DNA of 64,000 nucleotides, taken from assembly GCA_037447655.1 (NCBI GenBank), contig JBBHKE010003315.1, positions 64,001 through 128,000 of the forward strand, in the 5' to 3' direction. This document shows positions 22,834-32,991 of this stretch, one piece after another (positions within the stretch are counted from its first letter, which is position 1; the number at the start of each line of letters is the position of its first letter). Both the position numbers and the translations under genes were made by a program. Under the pieces are notes generated by a model. The model was given only the letters and a program-made list of their open reading frames with translations, was not told where the DNA came from and did not search any database. Source of the stretch: Zygnema cylindricum (Eukaryota > Streptophyta > Zygnematophyceae > Zygnematales > Zygnemataceae).

Positions 22834-22920
22834 GGTTGAGTCCGGCAGGACTCGAACCCTCGACCGGTAGAGCGCGGCGTAGCCGTTAGCTCTAACCAGT
22901 CTGTCGTAGAAGTCCGTTAG
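22834..22920 (-). promoter_or_regulatory. Antisense tRNA-like Pol III module (type I)
   Basis: B-box GGTTCGAGTCC and A-box-like ACTGGTTAGAGC are intact; the T-run is TTTT at 22833-22830. An adjacent palindrome (22806-22825) has a compensatory G-C to A-T change compared with LTR1. Confidence 0.7.
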
Positions 22921-23254
22921 ATAATATAAGGTTTCATTCATATATAAACTGTTGTATAGTACCGAAATGATCTAACTGGAATATGAAACGAAACCAACAT
23001 AGAACTTGTTAAGGTTTAGTGCGAAACGTCATTTCGCACGAAACAAATGAAACAGACACTTTGAACGGTCGACATTTAATGTCGCATTTAATCCGACGGC
23101 GCACGTCGTCGCCGAGATCGCGGAATGGTCACTTTGGATTTTATGGACGTGGCATGACGTGGCGCCGCGTGGAAGAATAACATTCGGTCGCGGGAATTCC
23201 GGAGGAAATACGGACAAGTGGAAAAATGACACGCGTCCACTCAAGAGCCTTGTC

Positions 23255-23302
23255 GTACATCGGCCGTACAGAAAGTACATCGGCCATAGTACCTTTCTGT
23301 AC
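23255..23302 (+). promoter_or_regulatory. Five-fold GTAC array in LTR3
   Basis: Spacing N7-N5-N10-N6; a sixth GTAC follows downstream in GGTTCGTAC. Confidence 0.65.
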
Positions 23303-23721
23303 TTTACAGTAATACGATTGGTTCGTACTTTAGTAGATAGGGGTTGTGAGAGGGATTTAGGACTTAGGAAATATTTGGTAAACAGACACCTCTCTCTAAG
23401 AGAGTTTTGTATAAATTGGCATTTTTGCCGGCTCATAACTTATCGCCTGGTTGGCCGTTTTCAATGATTCTTTTTGCTACAGACTCAGGGGAGTCCAGGC
23501 TACACAGGTGTGCAGTCAAATTGTCAGTTTGCCTTCTTGGGCAGAAGTGGTCATGACTTAAAATGGGTTAGTTAAATACTATCTAGAGGCTTCTTGTATT
23601 CTGTAGTCCAATGGAGGACACACAATTGCAGCTGTCCGATCTGCATAAAGTATTTACAAGAAGTCATCTGTGCGTCAAACTCGCCGCTAAAAAAGAAGCA
23701 AAAAAAATGAAAAAATAAACC

Positions 23722-24201
23722 TGTAACAAGGTTACAGAAAAGTGTACAATATTGTTAGAGGCGAGGCTGTTGTGATTACAGTTCCAGAGCTGCGCAGCTG
23801 CTACGCTAGAGTAGGGCAGCGGAGCAACCTAGCAACTTAGCAGCGTAGTATAAAACCCAGCGTAGCAGCATAGCAACGCCGCAGAATATAGATTGAACTG
23901 CCTAGTTCTAAAAGGATAGTTTCGATAGATCTCGGTTGACCGTGAAGGTCCATGTGTACATTTGTATAGTACAAGGTTGACTAGCAGATGGACAATTGAA
24001 ATAGGAAAGTAGACTTGGTCAACAGGTAGACTCTTTGAGTAGACTTTCGCAGCGAGCATTCAACTTTGTAATCTCCTCCCGATTAATAAAGCCCAACTTG
24101 GATCTGTGATTGTTGTGTGACTCTGCTGTTGTTACTAGGGGATCCTTGGAGCTTTCTGCTGTCCATTGTGGAGTGTTGTGAAGTATTTTGTTCCTTTTAC
24201 A
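23722..24201 (+). mobile_element. Gypsy 5' LTR
   Basis: TGTAACAAGG...CCTTTTACA, 480 bp. It contains a low-complexity region built of GCAGC/TAGCAAC words and the AATAAAGCC segment near 24086. It matches 42228-42707 with scattered substitutions. Confidence 0.92.
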
Positions 24202-24202
24202 A

Positions 24203-24214
24203 TGGTATCGGAGC
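24203..24214 (+). promoter_or_regulatory. Gypsy primer-binding site
   Basis: TGGTATCGGAGC, one base after the LTR, is complementary (with one difference from the usual TGGTATCAGAGC) to the 3' end of initiator tRNA-Met. This is conventional full-tRNA priming, in contrast to the Copia family around it. Confidence 0.85.
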
Positions 24215-24452
24215 AATCCCTAGTGACTCGACAGCATAAGAGAACACGGCGTTGTAGAAATTAATGGTTTTTAAAGTATTTTCTAGGTCAGAAATAAGAA
24301 AGAAGCCGAGGCAGTCTACCTTTAACTTCTCTCCAACTCTCAAACTTGTCCCAGCCACTGAGAAATTGGAGAGGAAGCTAGAGCCATGGCTACCTAGGCT
24401 ATCGTGAGGTTTACGGGAAATATATATTGGGGGTTTATTAATTAAAAAGATA

Positions 24453-24534
24453 TGCGGCGGCCCCAGGATTTGAACCTAATACCTGCCGGACGGCAAGCTG
24501 CCGGTAGCCGGTAACCTTAACCGTTATGTCTTGA
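24453..24534 (-). promoter_or_regulatory. Antisense tRNA-like Pol III module (type II)
   Basis: Reverse strand: CATAACGGTTAAGG near the A-box position and a perfect B-box GGTTCAAATCC (24474-24464), then TTTTT at 24448-24444. The body differs from types I and III apart from the promoter boxes. Confidence 0.65.
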
Positions 24535-24911
24535 AGTAGTGTTATATACTATACAGTTTGATAACTATTTATTCATTAATACGTAGGATAAATCATTTAA
24601 CTATAATTGTTTACGGAATACATAGAACCGGTAGTGTAAAAGTACGAATTAGGGTACGGATAAGAAATCAATACCGCGCATTGATTTTGTAAAGCGAAAC
24701 AAATACCGCTAATGTATTTATTACGGCTCCGATCAAATGTGAATTTAATCGGACGGCCAGAATTAGCGCCGAGATCTCGGAAGAAGAATTCGGCAGTTTC
24801 TGGGCATCGCCACATCGGATGACACGTGGCGAAATTACATTGGATCGTGGTATCTCCGGAGATTACGGCACCGAATCCGGATATGACATGTGTCGACATT
24901 TAGGCCATGTT

Positions 24912-24959
24912 GTACAATTTTCGTACATAAAGTACACCGGCGACTGTACTTTTGTGTAC
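24912..24959 (+). promoter_or_regulatory. Five-fold GTAC array in element C 5' LTR
   Basis: Spacing N7-N5-N10-N6. Confidence 0.65.
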
Positions 24960-25275
24960 AGAGGAGAAATCTGATTGGTTCCGTACATCAGTAGATAGAG
25001 TCTGTGAGAGAGATAGGACTTAGAAAAATTAGGAGATAGGATCCTCTCTCCCAGAGAGCTTCTGTACAAAAGGTCAACTTTGACCCTCCATAACTTACTG
25101 CTCAGGGGAGCAAATTCAGAGATTCTTTTTGTTATCAACTTAGGGGAGTCTTCCCTTCACAATGGTGCAGGTGGTCAGAGTTTTAGCCAGCCATGGTGGC
25201 ACTTATTTTTGCTGAAACACAAAGGGGTCAGGATTATCCTAGAGGCTTCTTGGAAGCTGTCCACTCTGAGGACTT

Positions 25276-26238
25276 ATGGAGGTCTCAGAGTTTCAGGTTA
25301 TGGGCCCACCCTCTAGGATACCAATCTTTAATGGAATTGGCTTCATTTATTGGGAAAGTATGATGATAGGAGCTCTATGCGAAAAAAGGTTTTGGGGGAT
25401 AGTGAGTGGGCGGTTGGGGCATCCATCAAGTCTTAGAATTCCTCCAGGGTTTGGAGGAAGTAGATTCACCAGGAAAGAGGATCCACCTTCAACGGAGGAA
25501 ATAAAAGAAGGAGAGGTGGTGGGGAAAGGAAAAGAGAAGGAGACGACCACACCAATAGCAACTGGTTCGGCATTCATGTCACCTATTCCGAGGAACGAGG
25601 AGAATGATATTGAAACCTGGGACTTCAACAATATGGCGGCAAAGCACTTCATCCTACGCCATCTCACTGAAGGACTTGCATGTCCTCATTTGCAGGTAGA
25701 AAGGGCATCCGTCCTTTGGATGGCTCTCATAGAGATGCACCGAAGTGGTACGATTCAACAACAACAGTTGGCTGATCAGAAAGTTAAGAAGTATGTATAC
25801 AAAGGGGGAAATATGTTGGATTTTTGCAATGAGCTTGCTACACTCTTCATTGAGCTAGAGAGTGCGGGAAAAGATTTTAGTGAAAAAGAAAAGGTTAACT
25901 GTTTACTGATGAAGTTACGTGATGAGTTCAAGAACATAGTCAACCGTGTGCACGACTTGCCAGACTCAAGGTGGATGTGGAACTCAGTGGTAGGGATGAT
26001 TCTCGTTCGAGAGAATTCGATTGAGATCCGAAGGGGAGGAAAGAGTGGCCAAGCCTTGGCAAGAGCGACTGATTGGAGGAACAAGGATTCCCGAAAACTG
26101 GTCAAAAACTATGGGGGTAGGGAGCAAAAAAAACAAGCCGAGGAGTTCGAACCAAGGCTCCCAAAGGTTTATGTCATTTTTGTAAGAAACCAGGGCACTA
26201 TATGGCAAGGTGCACTAAGCTTACCGAGCTTCGGTTAA
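25276..26238 (+). pseudogene. Element C Gag
   Basis: The ORF starts at an ATG in the LTR (MEVSEFQVMGPPSR) and contains the family Gag segments: FIYWESMMIGALCEKRFWGI, the WDFNNMAAKHFILRHL region and the KKYVYKGGNMLDFCNEL helix region. Near 26170-26200 the CCHC knuckle is in a different frame from the upstream Gag, and the frame runs to a stop at 26236. Gag packages the element RNA into cytoplasmic particles. About 320 codons, close to the Gag part of its relatives. Confidence 0.88.
25296..25310 (+). promoter_or_regulatory. Primer-binding site of element C
   Basis: GGTTATGGGCCCACC, perfect complement of the anticodon stem-loop segment of plant initiator tRNA-Met. It is in frame within gag (encodes V-M-G-P plus the next residue). 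Confidence 0.88.
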
Positions 26239-29200
26239 AGGAGGGGCAGACCGGTGGTACCGCGAGAGGAAAGAAAAAGGCCCTTGTCACACAGGTACTT
26301 GAGGCGGAATCCGAGGACGAGGACGATGAGCTTCTTTTGGATAAGGAGTTGGAGGCGAAAAATGAGGTCGAAATTCCACGAAGGCAGAAATGTGCTTACG
26401 GTGGATTGAAAGGTGAAGCAGGCTGGATTATAGATTCAGGTGCCTCCATGCACATGTGTAAGGATAGGCACCTGTTCACTAAGATAATAAAAGATTCCCA
26501 CCGTAGAGATAGAGTACGGGGATGGGAGGATAGTCACCACTACTCTTGTAGGATCGGTAGATCTGAAAGTGTTAGTAGAAGGAAAGACATCCATATTAAC
26601 ATTCTCCGATGTATTGTTTATTCCGGAGCTGAACAAAAACCATATCTCTACATCTATATTAGATGATAAGGGTTTTTTCACTAGCACTAGGGAAGGAGTC
26701 TTTACTGCTAGTTTTGAGGAGGATGTCTATTTCATTGCTGAGAAAGGTAGCCATGGGATGTTTAGGCTGATTTTAAGTAATGAAACGAAGAAACTTTATT
26801 ATGATGGTGTTCATGATATTATGATGTGGCATAAGAGGCTTGTGCATGTGAATCTAGATAAGTTAAGAGAGATGAAAAAGATGGGAGTGGTGGAAGGGAT
26901 TCAGTTCAGTGAGAGTGATGATATAAGTGATTGTAGTGGATGTGCTCAAGGTAAAGCACACAGGTTACCCTTTCCTAAAACAGCCACCTATAAGGGAGAA
27001 AATATTCTAGATCTAGTACACACAGATATTTGGGGACCGGCAAAAGTGCCCTCACCAGGGGGGGGAAGAGATTTATGATGACTATAACTGATGATTGGTC
27101 TCGGTATTCCCGTGTGTATTTTTTGAAAAACAAGTCTGAAGCTCAGGATTGTTTTAGACAATATAAAGCGTGGAGCGAAAAACTCCATGAAACTCCAATC
27201 AAGAGAGTAAGGAGTGACAATGGTGGAGAGTATACTTCTAACCAGTTTGAGGATTTTCTCAGGGAAGATGGGGTCCAACACCAAAAGACAGTTCCAGAAA
27301 ATCCGGAACAGAATGGGGTAGTTGAAAGGTTAAATAGAACACTAAGTGATAGTGCTAGAAGTATGTTGTCAGATAAAAAGATAGGAAAAAGGTTTTGGGC
27401 AGAAGCAATGAATTGTGCTAATTACCTAAAAAATAAATTTTTTACTTCAGCAATAAAAGATCAAACACCTTATGAGAGATGGACAGGCCGGAAACCAAAC
27501 ATATCTCACTGAAAGGTTTTCTACAGTCAAGTATTCAGTCTAGATACTGATCGGTCTAATTGGAAGCTAGATCCTAAAGGAAAACCGGGATACTTATTAG
27601 GATATGATGAGGATGTTAAAGGATACAGAGTTTATGATCCAAAAAGGGAAGATATAATCTTAGTAAAGCATCTAGTAGTTAGGGATAGAGGAAAGTCTGT
27701 GTATCCTTTCAAATATACAAAGTCAGTAAAAATTAGATATGTGTCAGAAAATTCCGATGACTTTGAGCTTCCTAACTATCCATGTTTTAGAGAAGATGAC
27801 ATTCTTGCAGGTACAAATCAGACCGAAAAAGACTCGGTTGGGGAAACTCCAGTGACAATTCTACCCGAAGCGGAAGACGTGGTGGAAATTGATTCGGAAT
27901 CAAGGGATAAGGGAGAAGCCGAGTTTGTTCAAAAGAATCCACGAGAACCATCTACTCGTGCCTCAGATTTTGAGGGGGGAAGGAGAAGCAGCAAAAGGTT
28001 GCAAGAAAAACATGTTAATAACAAGGTAACAAAACTATCTCATCAAGATGAACCTCAAACTTATGGAGAGGCGATGACGTGTCCAAAAAGAAACCGGTGG
28101 AAGACAGCCATCAATGAGGAGATGGCCTCAATTATGGCAGCCGATACTTGGGAGCTGGTGGATTGCCCACCTAACCGAAAACGAATCGGTTGTATGTGGG
28201 TTTTCAAATTAGAACTGAACCCAGATAACACAATCGAGCGCTACAAGGCCCGATTAGTGGCAAAGGGATTTACACAAAAAGAGGGAATTGACTACGAGGA
28301 AACCTTTGCCCCGGTCGTCAGATTTCTCTCCGTCCGCATACTTCTCAGCCTGGCAGCAGCGAAAGACATGGAAGTACACCAGATGGACATCAAGACAACC
28401 TTTTTCATGGAGAATTGGAAGAGGAGATCTTCATGCGACAACCCGAAGGGTTTGTGGAGGAAGGAGAGGAGAGTAAGGTATGCCGACTTATTAAATCTCT
28501 TTATGGTTTGAAACAGGCGCCTCGACAATGGAAGAAGAAGCTTGATGAGTTTCTTACCGGTCTGGGATATATCCGGATCAGCTCAGATCACTCAATCTAT
28601 GTTTTTGAAGATGAGGAAGGTATCATATTCATTGCAATTTATGTTGATGATTTGCTTGTTTTAAGTAAATCAATGGAAAAAAATAATAAACAGAAAACTG
28701 ATCTTAAGAGGAGATTTGAAATGAAGGATATGGGTGGAGCAAAATATATTTTGGGAATTCAAGGGGAGAGAGACCGAAAAAGAAAAATTATAAGATTGAC
28801 TCAAAAGGAAGCAATATAGAACATGCTTGAAAAATTTCAAATGGATAAAGCTAATAGTTGTACAACTCCAATGGAGTTGAAGAAGGGAAGTGAGGGGAGT
28901 GAGGAAGAAGGAGTCATAGTCTTAGAAGAGAAATTATCTCCAGAAGAACAGAAGTTCATGCAGACTATTCCTTACAGGCAAGTAGTGGGAAGTGTAATCT
29001 ATTTTATGAATTATACCCGGCCGGATTTAGCTGCAGCTGTAGGAGTGCTGAGTAGAAGTCTAAATGCTCCCACTAAGAAGGATTGGGAGGCACCTAAGAG
29101 AGTTTTTAGATACTTGATAGGAACTAGGGATCTATGGGTGCATTTGGGTGGGGAGATTACTGACATCACTACTTGGAGCGATGCTAGTTATGGTGATGCT

Positions 29201-29632
29201 CCTATGAGGAGATGCACTTCTGGATATGTATTATATGTGGGTGATGGGGCTTGCTGTTGGAGTAGCAAACAACAAAAGTTATTGCTCCGTCCACCATGGA
29301 GGCTGAATATGGCCTCTTGCTCTGCTGTAAAAGAATTGATGTGGGTCAAGTCTTTGCTTAGTGAGCTTGGTCACCTTAAAAGTGGTGTGCAGAAAATATT
29401 TTGTGATAATCAAGCAGCAATTGCTATTTCTGCCAATCCTAAACATCATTTTAAAGCCAAACACATAGATATTAGACTCAGCTTTGTTAAAGAGAGAGTA
29501 GAAAATAAAATAATCAGTTTAGAGTACCGACCAGATAATGAGATGGTAGCAGATATGATGACCAAACCTGTGCCTTCCCCTAAGCTAATTTTCTGCAGGG
29601 AGAAGTGTGGTCTGAAATTAAAGATTGACTAG
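26202..29632 (+). pseudogene. Element C Pol (protease-integrase-RT-RNase H)
   Basis: Protease WIIDSGASMHM is at about 26424. Frameshifts occur near 26490-26570 and 27045-27075. The integrase has HKRL-H, CSGCAQGKAHR, HTDIWG, RSDNGGEYTSN and VERLNRTLSD; a stop ends it at 27510. The linker holds the DEDVKGYRVYD segment. RT (DYEETFAPVV, frameshift near 28410, YVDDLL near 28648) has a stop at 28817. RNase H runs to 29632 with SDASYGDA and CDNQAA; the MEAEYMA segment is altered by a small deletion near 29280-29310. A polypurine tract (ATTATGGGAG) precedes the 3' LTR. Few lesions, but not functional. Confidence 0.9.
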
Positions 29633-29849
29633 AAAATTATGGGAGTGTAGAAATTAATGGTTTTTAAAGTATTTTCTAGGTCAGAAATAAGAAAGAAGCC
29701 GAGGCAGACTACCTCTAACTTCTCTCTCCAACTCTCAAACTTGTCGCAGTCACTGAGAAATTAGAGAGGAAGCTAGAGCCATGGCTACCTAGGCTATCCT
29801 GAGGTTTACCGGAAATATATATTTGGGGTTTATTAATTAAAAAGATATG

Positions 29850-29930
29850 CGGCGGCCCCAGGATTTGAACCTAGTACCTGCCGGACGGCAAGCTGCCGGT
29901 AGCCGGTAACCTTAACGGTTATGTCTTAAA
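29850..29930 (-). promoter_or_regulatory. Antisense tRNA-like Pol III module (type II)
   Basis: Same as the module at 24453; B-box GGTTCAAATCC intact, TTTTT at 29843-29839. Confidence 0.65.
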
Positions 29931-30296
29931 GTAGTGTTATATACTATACAGTTTGATAACTATTTATTCATTAATACGTAGGATAAATCATTTAACTATA
30001 ATTGTTTACAGAATACATAGAACCGGTAGTGTAAAAGTACGAATTGGGGTACGGATAAGAAATCAATACCGCGCATTGATTTTGTAAAGCGAAACAAATA
30101 CCGCTAATGTATTTATTACGGCTCCGATCAAATGTGAATTTAATCGGACGGCCAGAATTAGCGCCGAGATCTCGGAAGAAGAATTCGGCGGTTTGTGGGC
30201 ACGATGACACGTGGCGAAATTACATTGGATCGTGGTATCTCCGGAGATTACGGCACCGAATCCGGATATGACATGTGTCGACATTTAGGCCATGTT

Positions 30297-30344
30297 GTAC
30301 AATTTCCGTACATAAAGTACATCGACAACTGTACTTTTGTGTAC
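30297..30344 (+). promoter_or_regulatory. Five-fold GTAC array in element C 3' LTR
   Basis: Spacing N7-N5-N10-N6. Confidence 0.65.
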
Positions 30345-30698
30345 GGAGGAGAAATCTGATTGGTTCCATACATCAGTAGATAGAGTCTGTGAGAGAGATA
30401 GGACTTAGAAAAATTAGGAGATAGGATCCTCTCTCTTAGAGAGCTTCTGTACAAAAGGTCAACTTTGACCCTCCATAACTTACAGCTCAGGGGAGCAAAT
30501 TCAGAGATTCTTTTTGCTATCGACTCAGGTGAGTCTTCCCTTCACATGGGTGCAGGTGGTCAGAGTTTTTGTCTGCCAGGGTGGCAGTTATTTTTGCTGA
30601 AACACAAAGGGGTCAGGATTATCCTAGAGGCTTCTTGGAAGCTGTCCACTCTGAGGACTTATGGAGGTCTTAGAGTTTCACGCGTATCCACCACGGAA

Positions 30699-31218
30699 AT
30701 GTTAGCGCAAGTTCTCCGGGAGTTAGAAAACGTAAGACTACAGAATGCTCAACTGAGCAACATCGTTGCAACCTTCGAATCTCGTCTTGGTGAACGACCT
30801 CGTGGAGGTATGGAGAGGGACTTAAGGAGACCGAAGTTAAGACTTCCCGACGAGTTTGACCCAGCCAGGCACAAAAACCTTGACGCGTGGGTGTTCTCCA
30901 TTGCGAATTATCTCGAAAATTTTCCTAGTCTATCAGACAGTGAGAAGATTCACTACACCGGTGGTCTTCTTAAAGGGGCGGCGGGAGCATGGTCGAGGAC
31001 AATGGTGGGAAATGATGAGATAACGACGGTTTGGGCTCTTTTCATTCAACTCCTCCGTGACTCTTGGCAACTTGTCAATAAGGTTAAGGCTGCAAGGGAT
31101 AAGATCGCGAATTTGAAGCAACGAACCTCGATGTTACAGTATACGCAGCGGTTCTTAGAGTGCAAAGTTCAAATACCCATGATAACGGAGGATGAAGCTG
31201 TGGATCGCTACGTGAACG
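30699..31218 (+). pseudogene. Gypsy Gag, first part
   Basis: The likely start is ATG 30699 (MLAQVLRELENV), giving an N-terminal coiled-coil-like region and then the retrotransposon Gag domain: LPDEFDPARHKNLDAWVFSI, the GGLLKGAAGAW segment and QRTSMLQYTQRFLECKVQIP. Gag forms the particle capsid. The frame is interrupted after RYVN by the solo LTR at 31219 and resumes at 32222. Apart from the insertion this part has no stop. Confidence 0.85.
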
Positions 31219-31428
31219 TGTTGAAATCACTAATTTAGGGAAGGTATTTTCTAGGTCTTAATAAGGAAAAATAACTAAAAGAAAAAGCACAGGCAACTTG
31301 CCTCCACCTTCTCTCTCTAGCCCCTACACTTGTTGTAGTCACTGAAGGAGAGAGAGGGCGGTGGAGCCATGGCTACCTCAGATCCATAAGCAGGACTAAA
31401 GAGTGACCTAAGTCACTCTCAACAAAAA

Positions 31429-31514
31429 GACTGAGTCCAACAGGACTCGAACCTCTGATCGGTAGAGTGAGGCGTAGCCGTCAGCTTTTGCCAGTCTGTC
31501 ATAGTAGTCCGTTA
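31429..31514 (-). promoter_or_regulatory. Antisense tRNA-like Pol III module (type I)
   Basis: B-box GGTTCGAGTCC intact, A-box region partly decayed (CTGGCAAAAGC), TTTTT at 31428-31424. The neighbouring hairpin at 31399-31418 keeps its 8-bp stem. Confidence 0.62.
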
Positions 31515-31841
31515 GGATACACAATGTTTGATATCTATTTAAGCATTAGCGAGATCATTAATTCGTTCAACGGAACAATAAATTATAGACATAGAAACTA
31601 GTTGAGTTTTAGTGCGTACGAAACAAATGTGCCGAACATTTATTATTTTGGACGGCGAACATTAAAAGCCGGTTTGGATCTGACGGTCAGCATCATCGCC
31701 GGAATCTTCGAATAGCCACCTTGGCGGTTTTCGGACGTGGCATGACCTGTGACACGTGGCAAGATATTATTGGGAAGGAGGGATCCCGGGGAGCATGACG
31801 ACAATTTCGAAGGAGACAGACGTCCCCTCCATAGACTTGTC

Positions 31842-31889
31842 GTACACCAGCCGTACAGAAAGTACATCGGCCGTAGTACCTTTCTGTAC
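31842..31889 (+). promoter_or_regulatory. Five-fold GTAC array in solo LTR
   Basis: Spacing N7-N5-N10-N6. Confidence 0.65.
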
Positions 31890-32221
31890 TATACAGTCTT
31901 GTGATTGGTTCGTACATCACTAGATAGGGGTTGTGAGAGGGGTTTAGGACTTAGAGGTTTGAGGAGGTAGCCGCCTCTCTCCCAACAAGCTTGTATAAAT
32001 ATTGACATCTTTGCCACTTGATAATTACTTGCTTGGTTGGGCATTTTCAGTGATTTTTTTTGCTGTGGACTCAGGGGAGTCCAGACTGCACAGGGGTGCA
32101 GTCAGATTGTCTATTTGCTTGCTTGGGTGGCAGTGATCCAAATTGAAAGAGGGCTAGCCAAAAGCTATCTAGAGGCTTCCTGAATTCAGTGATCCAATGG
32201 GGGACACAAAATTGCAGAAGG

Positions 32222-32505
32222 AGCTTAAAGCATCCATTCCGAGGGATGTGGAGCAATGGCTAGCTCGGGAAAATACGACACCTTGTCTCTCGGCAATCAT
32301 TCAGTTTGCGGAACGGACCGATTCGGTAGACTTCACCTTCTGTAGACCCTACCATTATGGGTCGAGTCGCGGCAGAGGAGGTCGACGAGACGATGGTCTA
32401 ACCCCCATGGAGCTCGAAGCAATTGGTGAGGATAAGGAAGTGGTCAATGTGTTGTGGAAGAAGAAGAAGAGCACCAAGGCCAACAACAATGACTTGTCCC
32501 CCTAA
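32222..32505 (+). pseudogene. Gypsy Gag, second part
   Basis: Continues Gag in frame after the solo LTR (ELKASIPRDVEQWLAREN, then the YHYGSSRGRGGRRDD basic Gly/Arg stretch). A stop at 32503 interrupts the frame just before the zinc knuckle. Downstream, in the same frame, the knuckle reads CFQFGSSDHIARECP near 32540: the second Cys of CCHC is replaced by Phe, so nucleic-acid binding would be impaired. Confidence 0.8.
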
Positions 32506-32973
32506 GAGCTCCAACAGAGGAGGCAAGACGGCTTATGCTTCCAGTTCGGTTCCTCGGACCATATAGCCCGAGAATGCCCAAAAAAGAGAGGTCATAAGAG
32601 GGGCAAGCTTAACGTCACGAGGTTAGCTAGTGAAGGAGGAGACCCTCTAATATTTCAAGGTCGAATCGGAGTGAGCGCAACTAGCTTCAAGGTGGACTCT
32701 GGCGCATCGGGGAACTTCATCAACGAGGTGACGGTGAAAAAGTTGAAACTTCCTCTGGTGGTGCTAAAGCATCGTCAATCAGTGCAATTGGCCGACGGAA
32801 GCTCCCTACCCATTACTCATCGTACTCCGAGGTTACGCGTCGAAATTAGGAGGTTCCACTGGTATGACACCCTTCATGTATTACCTCTTGGAGACCATGA
32901 GGTAATCTTAGGGAAGCCGTGGCTACAAAAGTGGAATCCGATGATCGATTGGAGAGGTGGCAAGATAGAGTGA
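32506..32973 (+). pseudogene. Gypsy aspartic protease region
   Basis: VDSGASGNFI near 32692 is the retroviral-type aspartic protease active site, followed by LADGSSLPI and the [15 protein letters not shown] flap/C-terminal segment typical of Gypsy protease. It is in frame with Gag apart from the stop at 32503, and ends at a stop at 32971. The next domain is in another frame. Confidence 0.82.
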
Positions 32974-32991
32974 AAAAGGGTGAAAAAGAGT

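Larger units (their letters stand above)
22629..23630 (+). mobile_element. LTR3, 3' LTR of element B
   Basis: TGTTGAAATAAG...CAATTGCA, 1002 bp. It shows the same block order as LTR1 and LTR2 but many substitutions and indels, so it is much more different from LTR2 than LTR2 is from LTR1. Confidence 0.9.
24253..25295 (+). mobile_element. 5' LTR of element C
   Basis: TGTAGAAATT...GAGTTTCA. It contains the tRNA-like module of type II, the GTAC array and the Gag start ATG at 25276, twenty bases before the LTR end. The TATA-like region reads CTGTACAAAAG rather than TATAAAT. Confidence 0.9.
24253..30680 (+). mobile_element. Copia element C, full length, inserted in Gypsy leader
   Basis: LTRs at 24253-25295 (1043 bp) and 29646-30680 (1035 bp), starting TGTAGAAATTAATGG. 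Flanks GGCGT (24248-24252) and CGCGT (30681-30685) agree at four of five bases, a target duplication. It separates the Gypsy primer-binding site from the Gypsy gag. Confidence 0.92.
29646..30680 (+). mobile_element. 3' LTR of element C
   Basis: 1035 bp, highly similar to the 5' LTR; the main difference is a deletion near 30198 relative to 24810-24825. Its ATG at 30661 now reads into Gypsy sequence. Confidence 0.9.
31219..32216 (+). mobile_element. Solo Copia LTR inside Gypsy gag
   Basis: TGTTGAAATCACT...AAATTGCA, 998 bp, with flanks GAACG (31214-31218) and GAAGG (32217-32221), four of five bases alike. It is closest to LTR3 and LTR1 type. TATAAAT lies near 31995. Confidence 0.9.
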
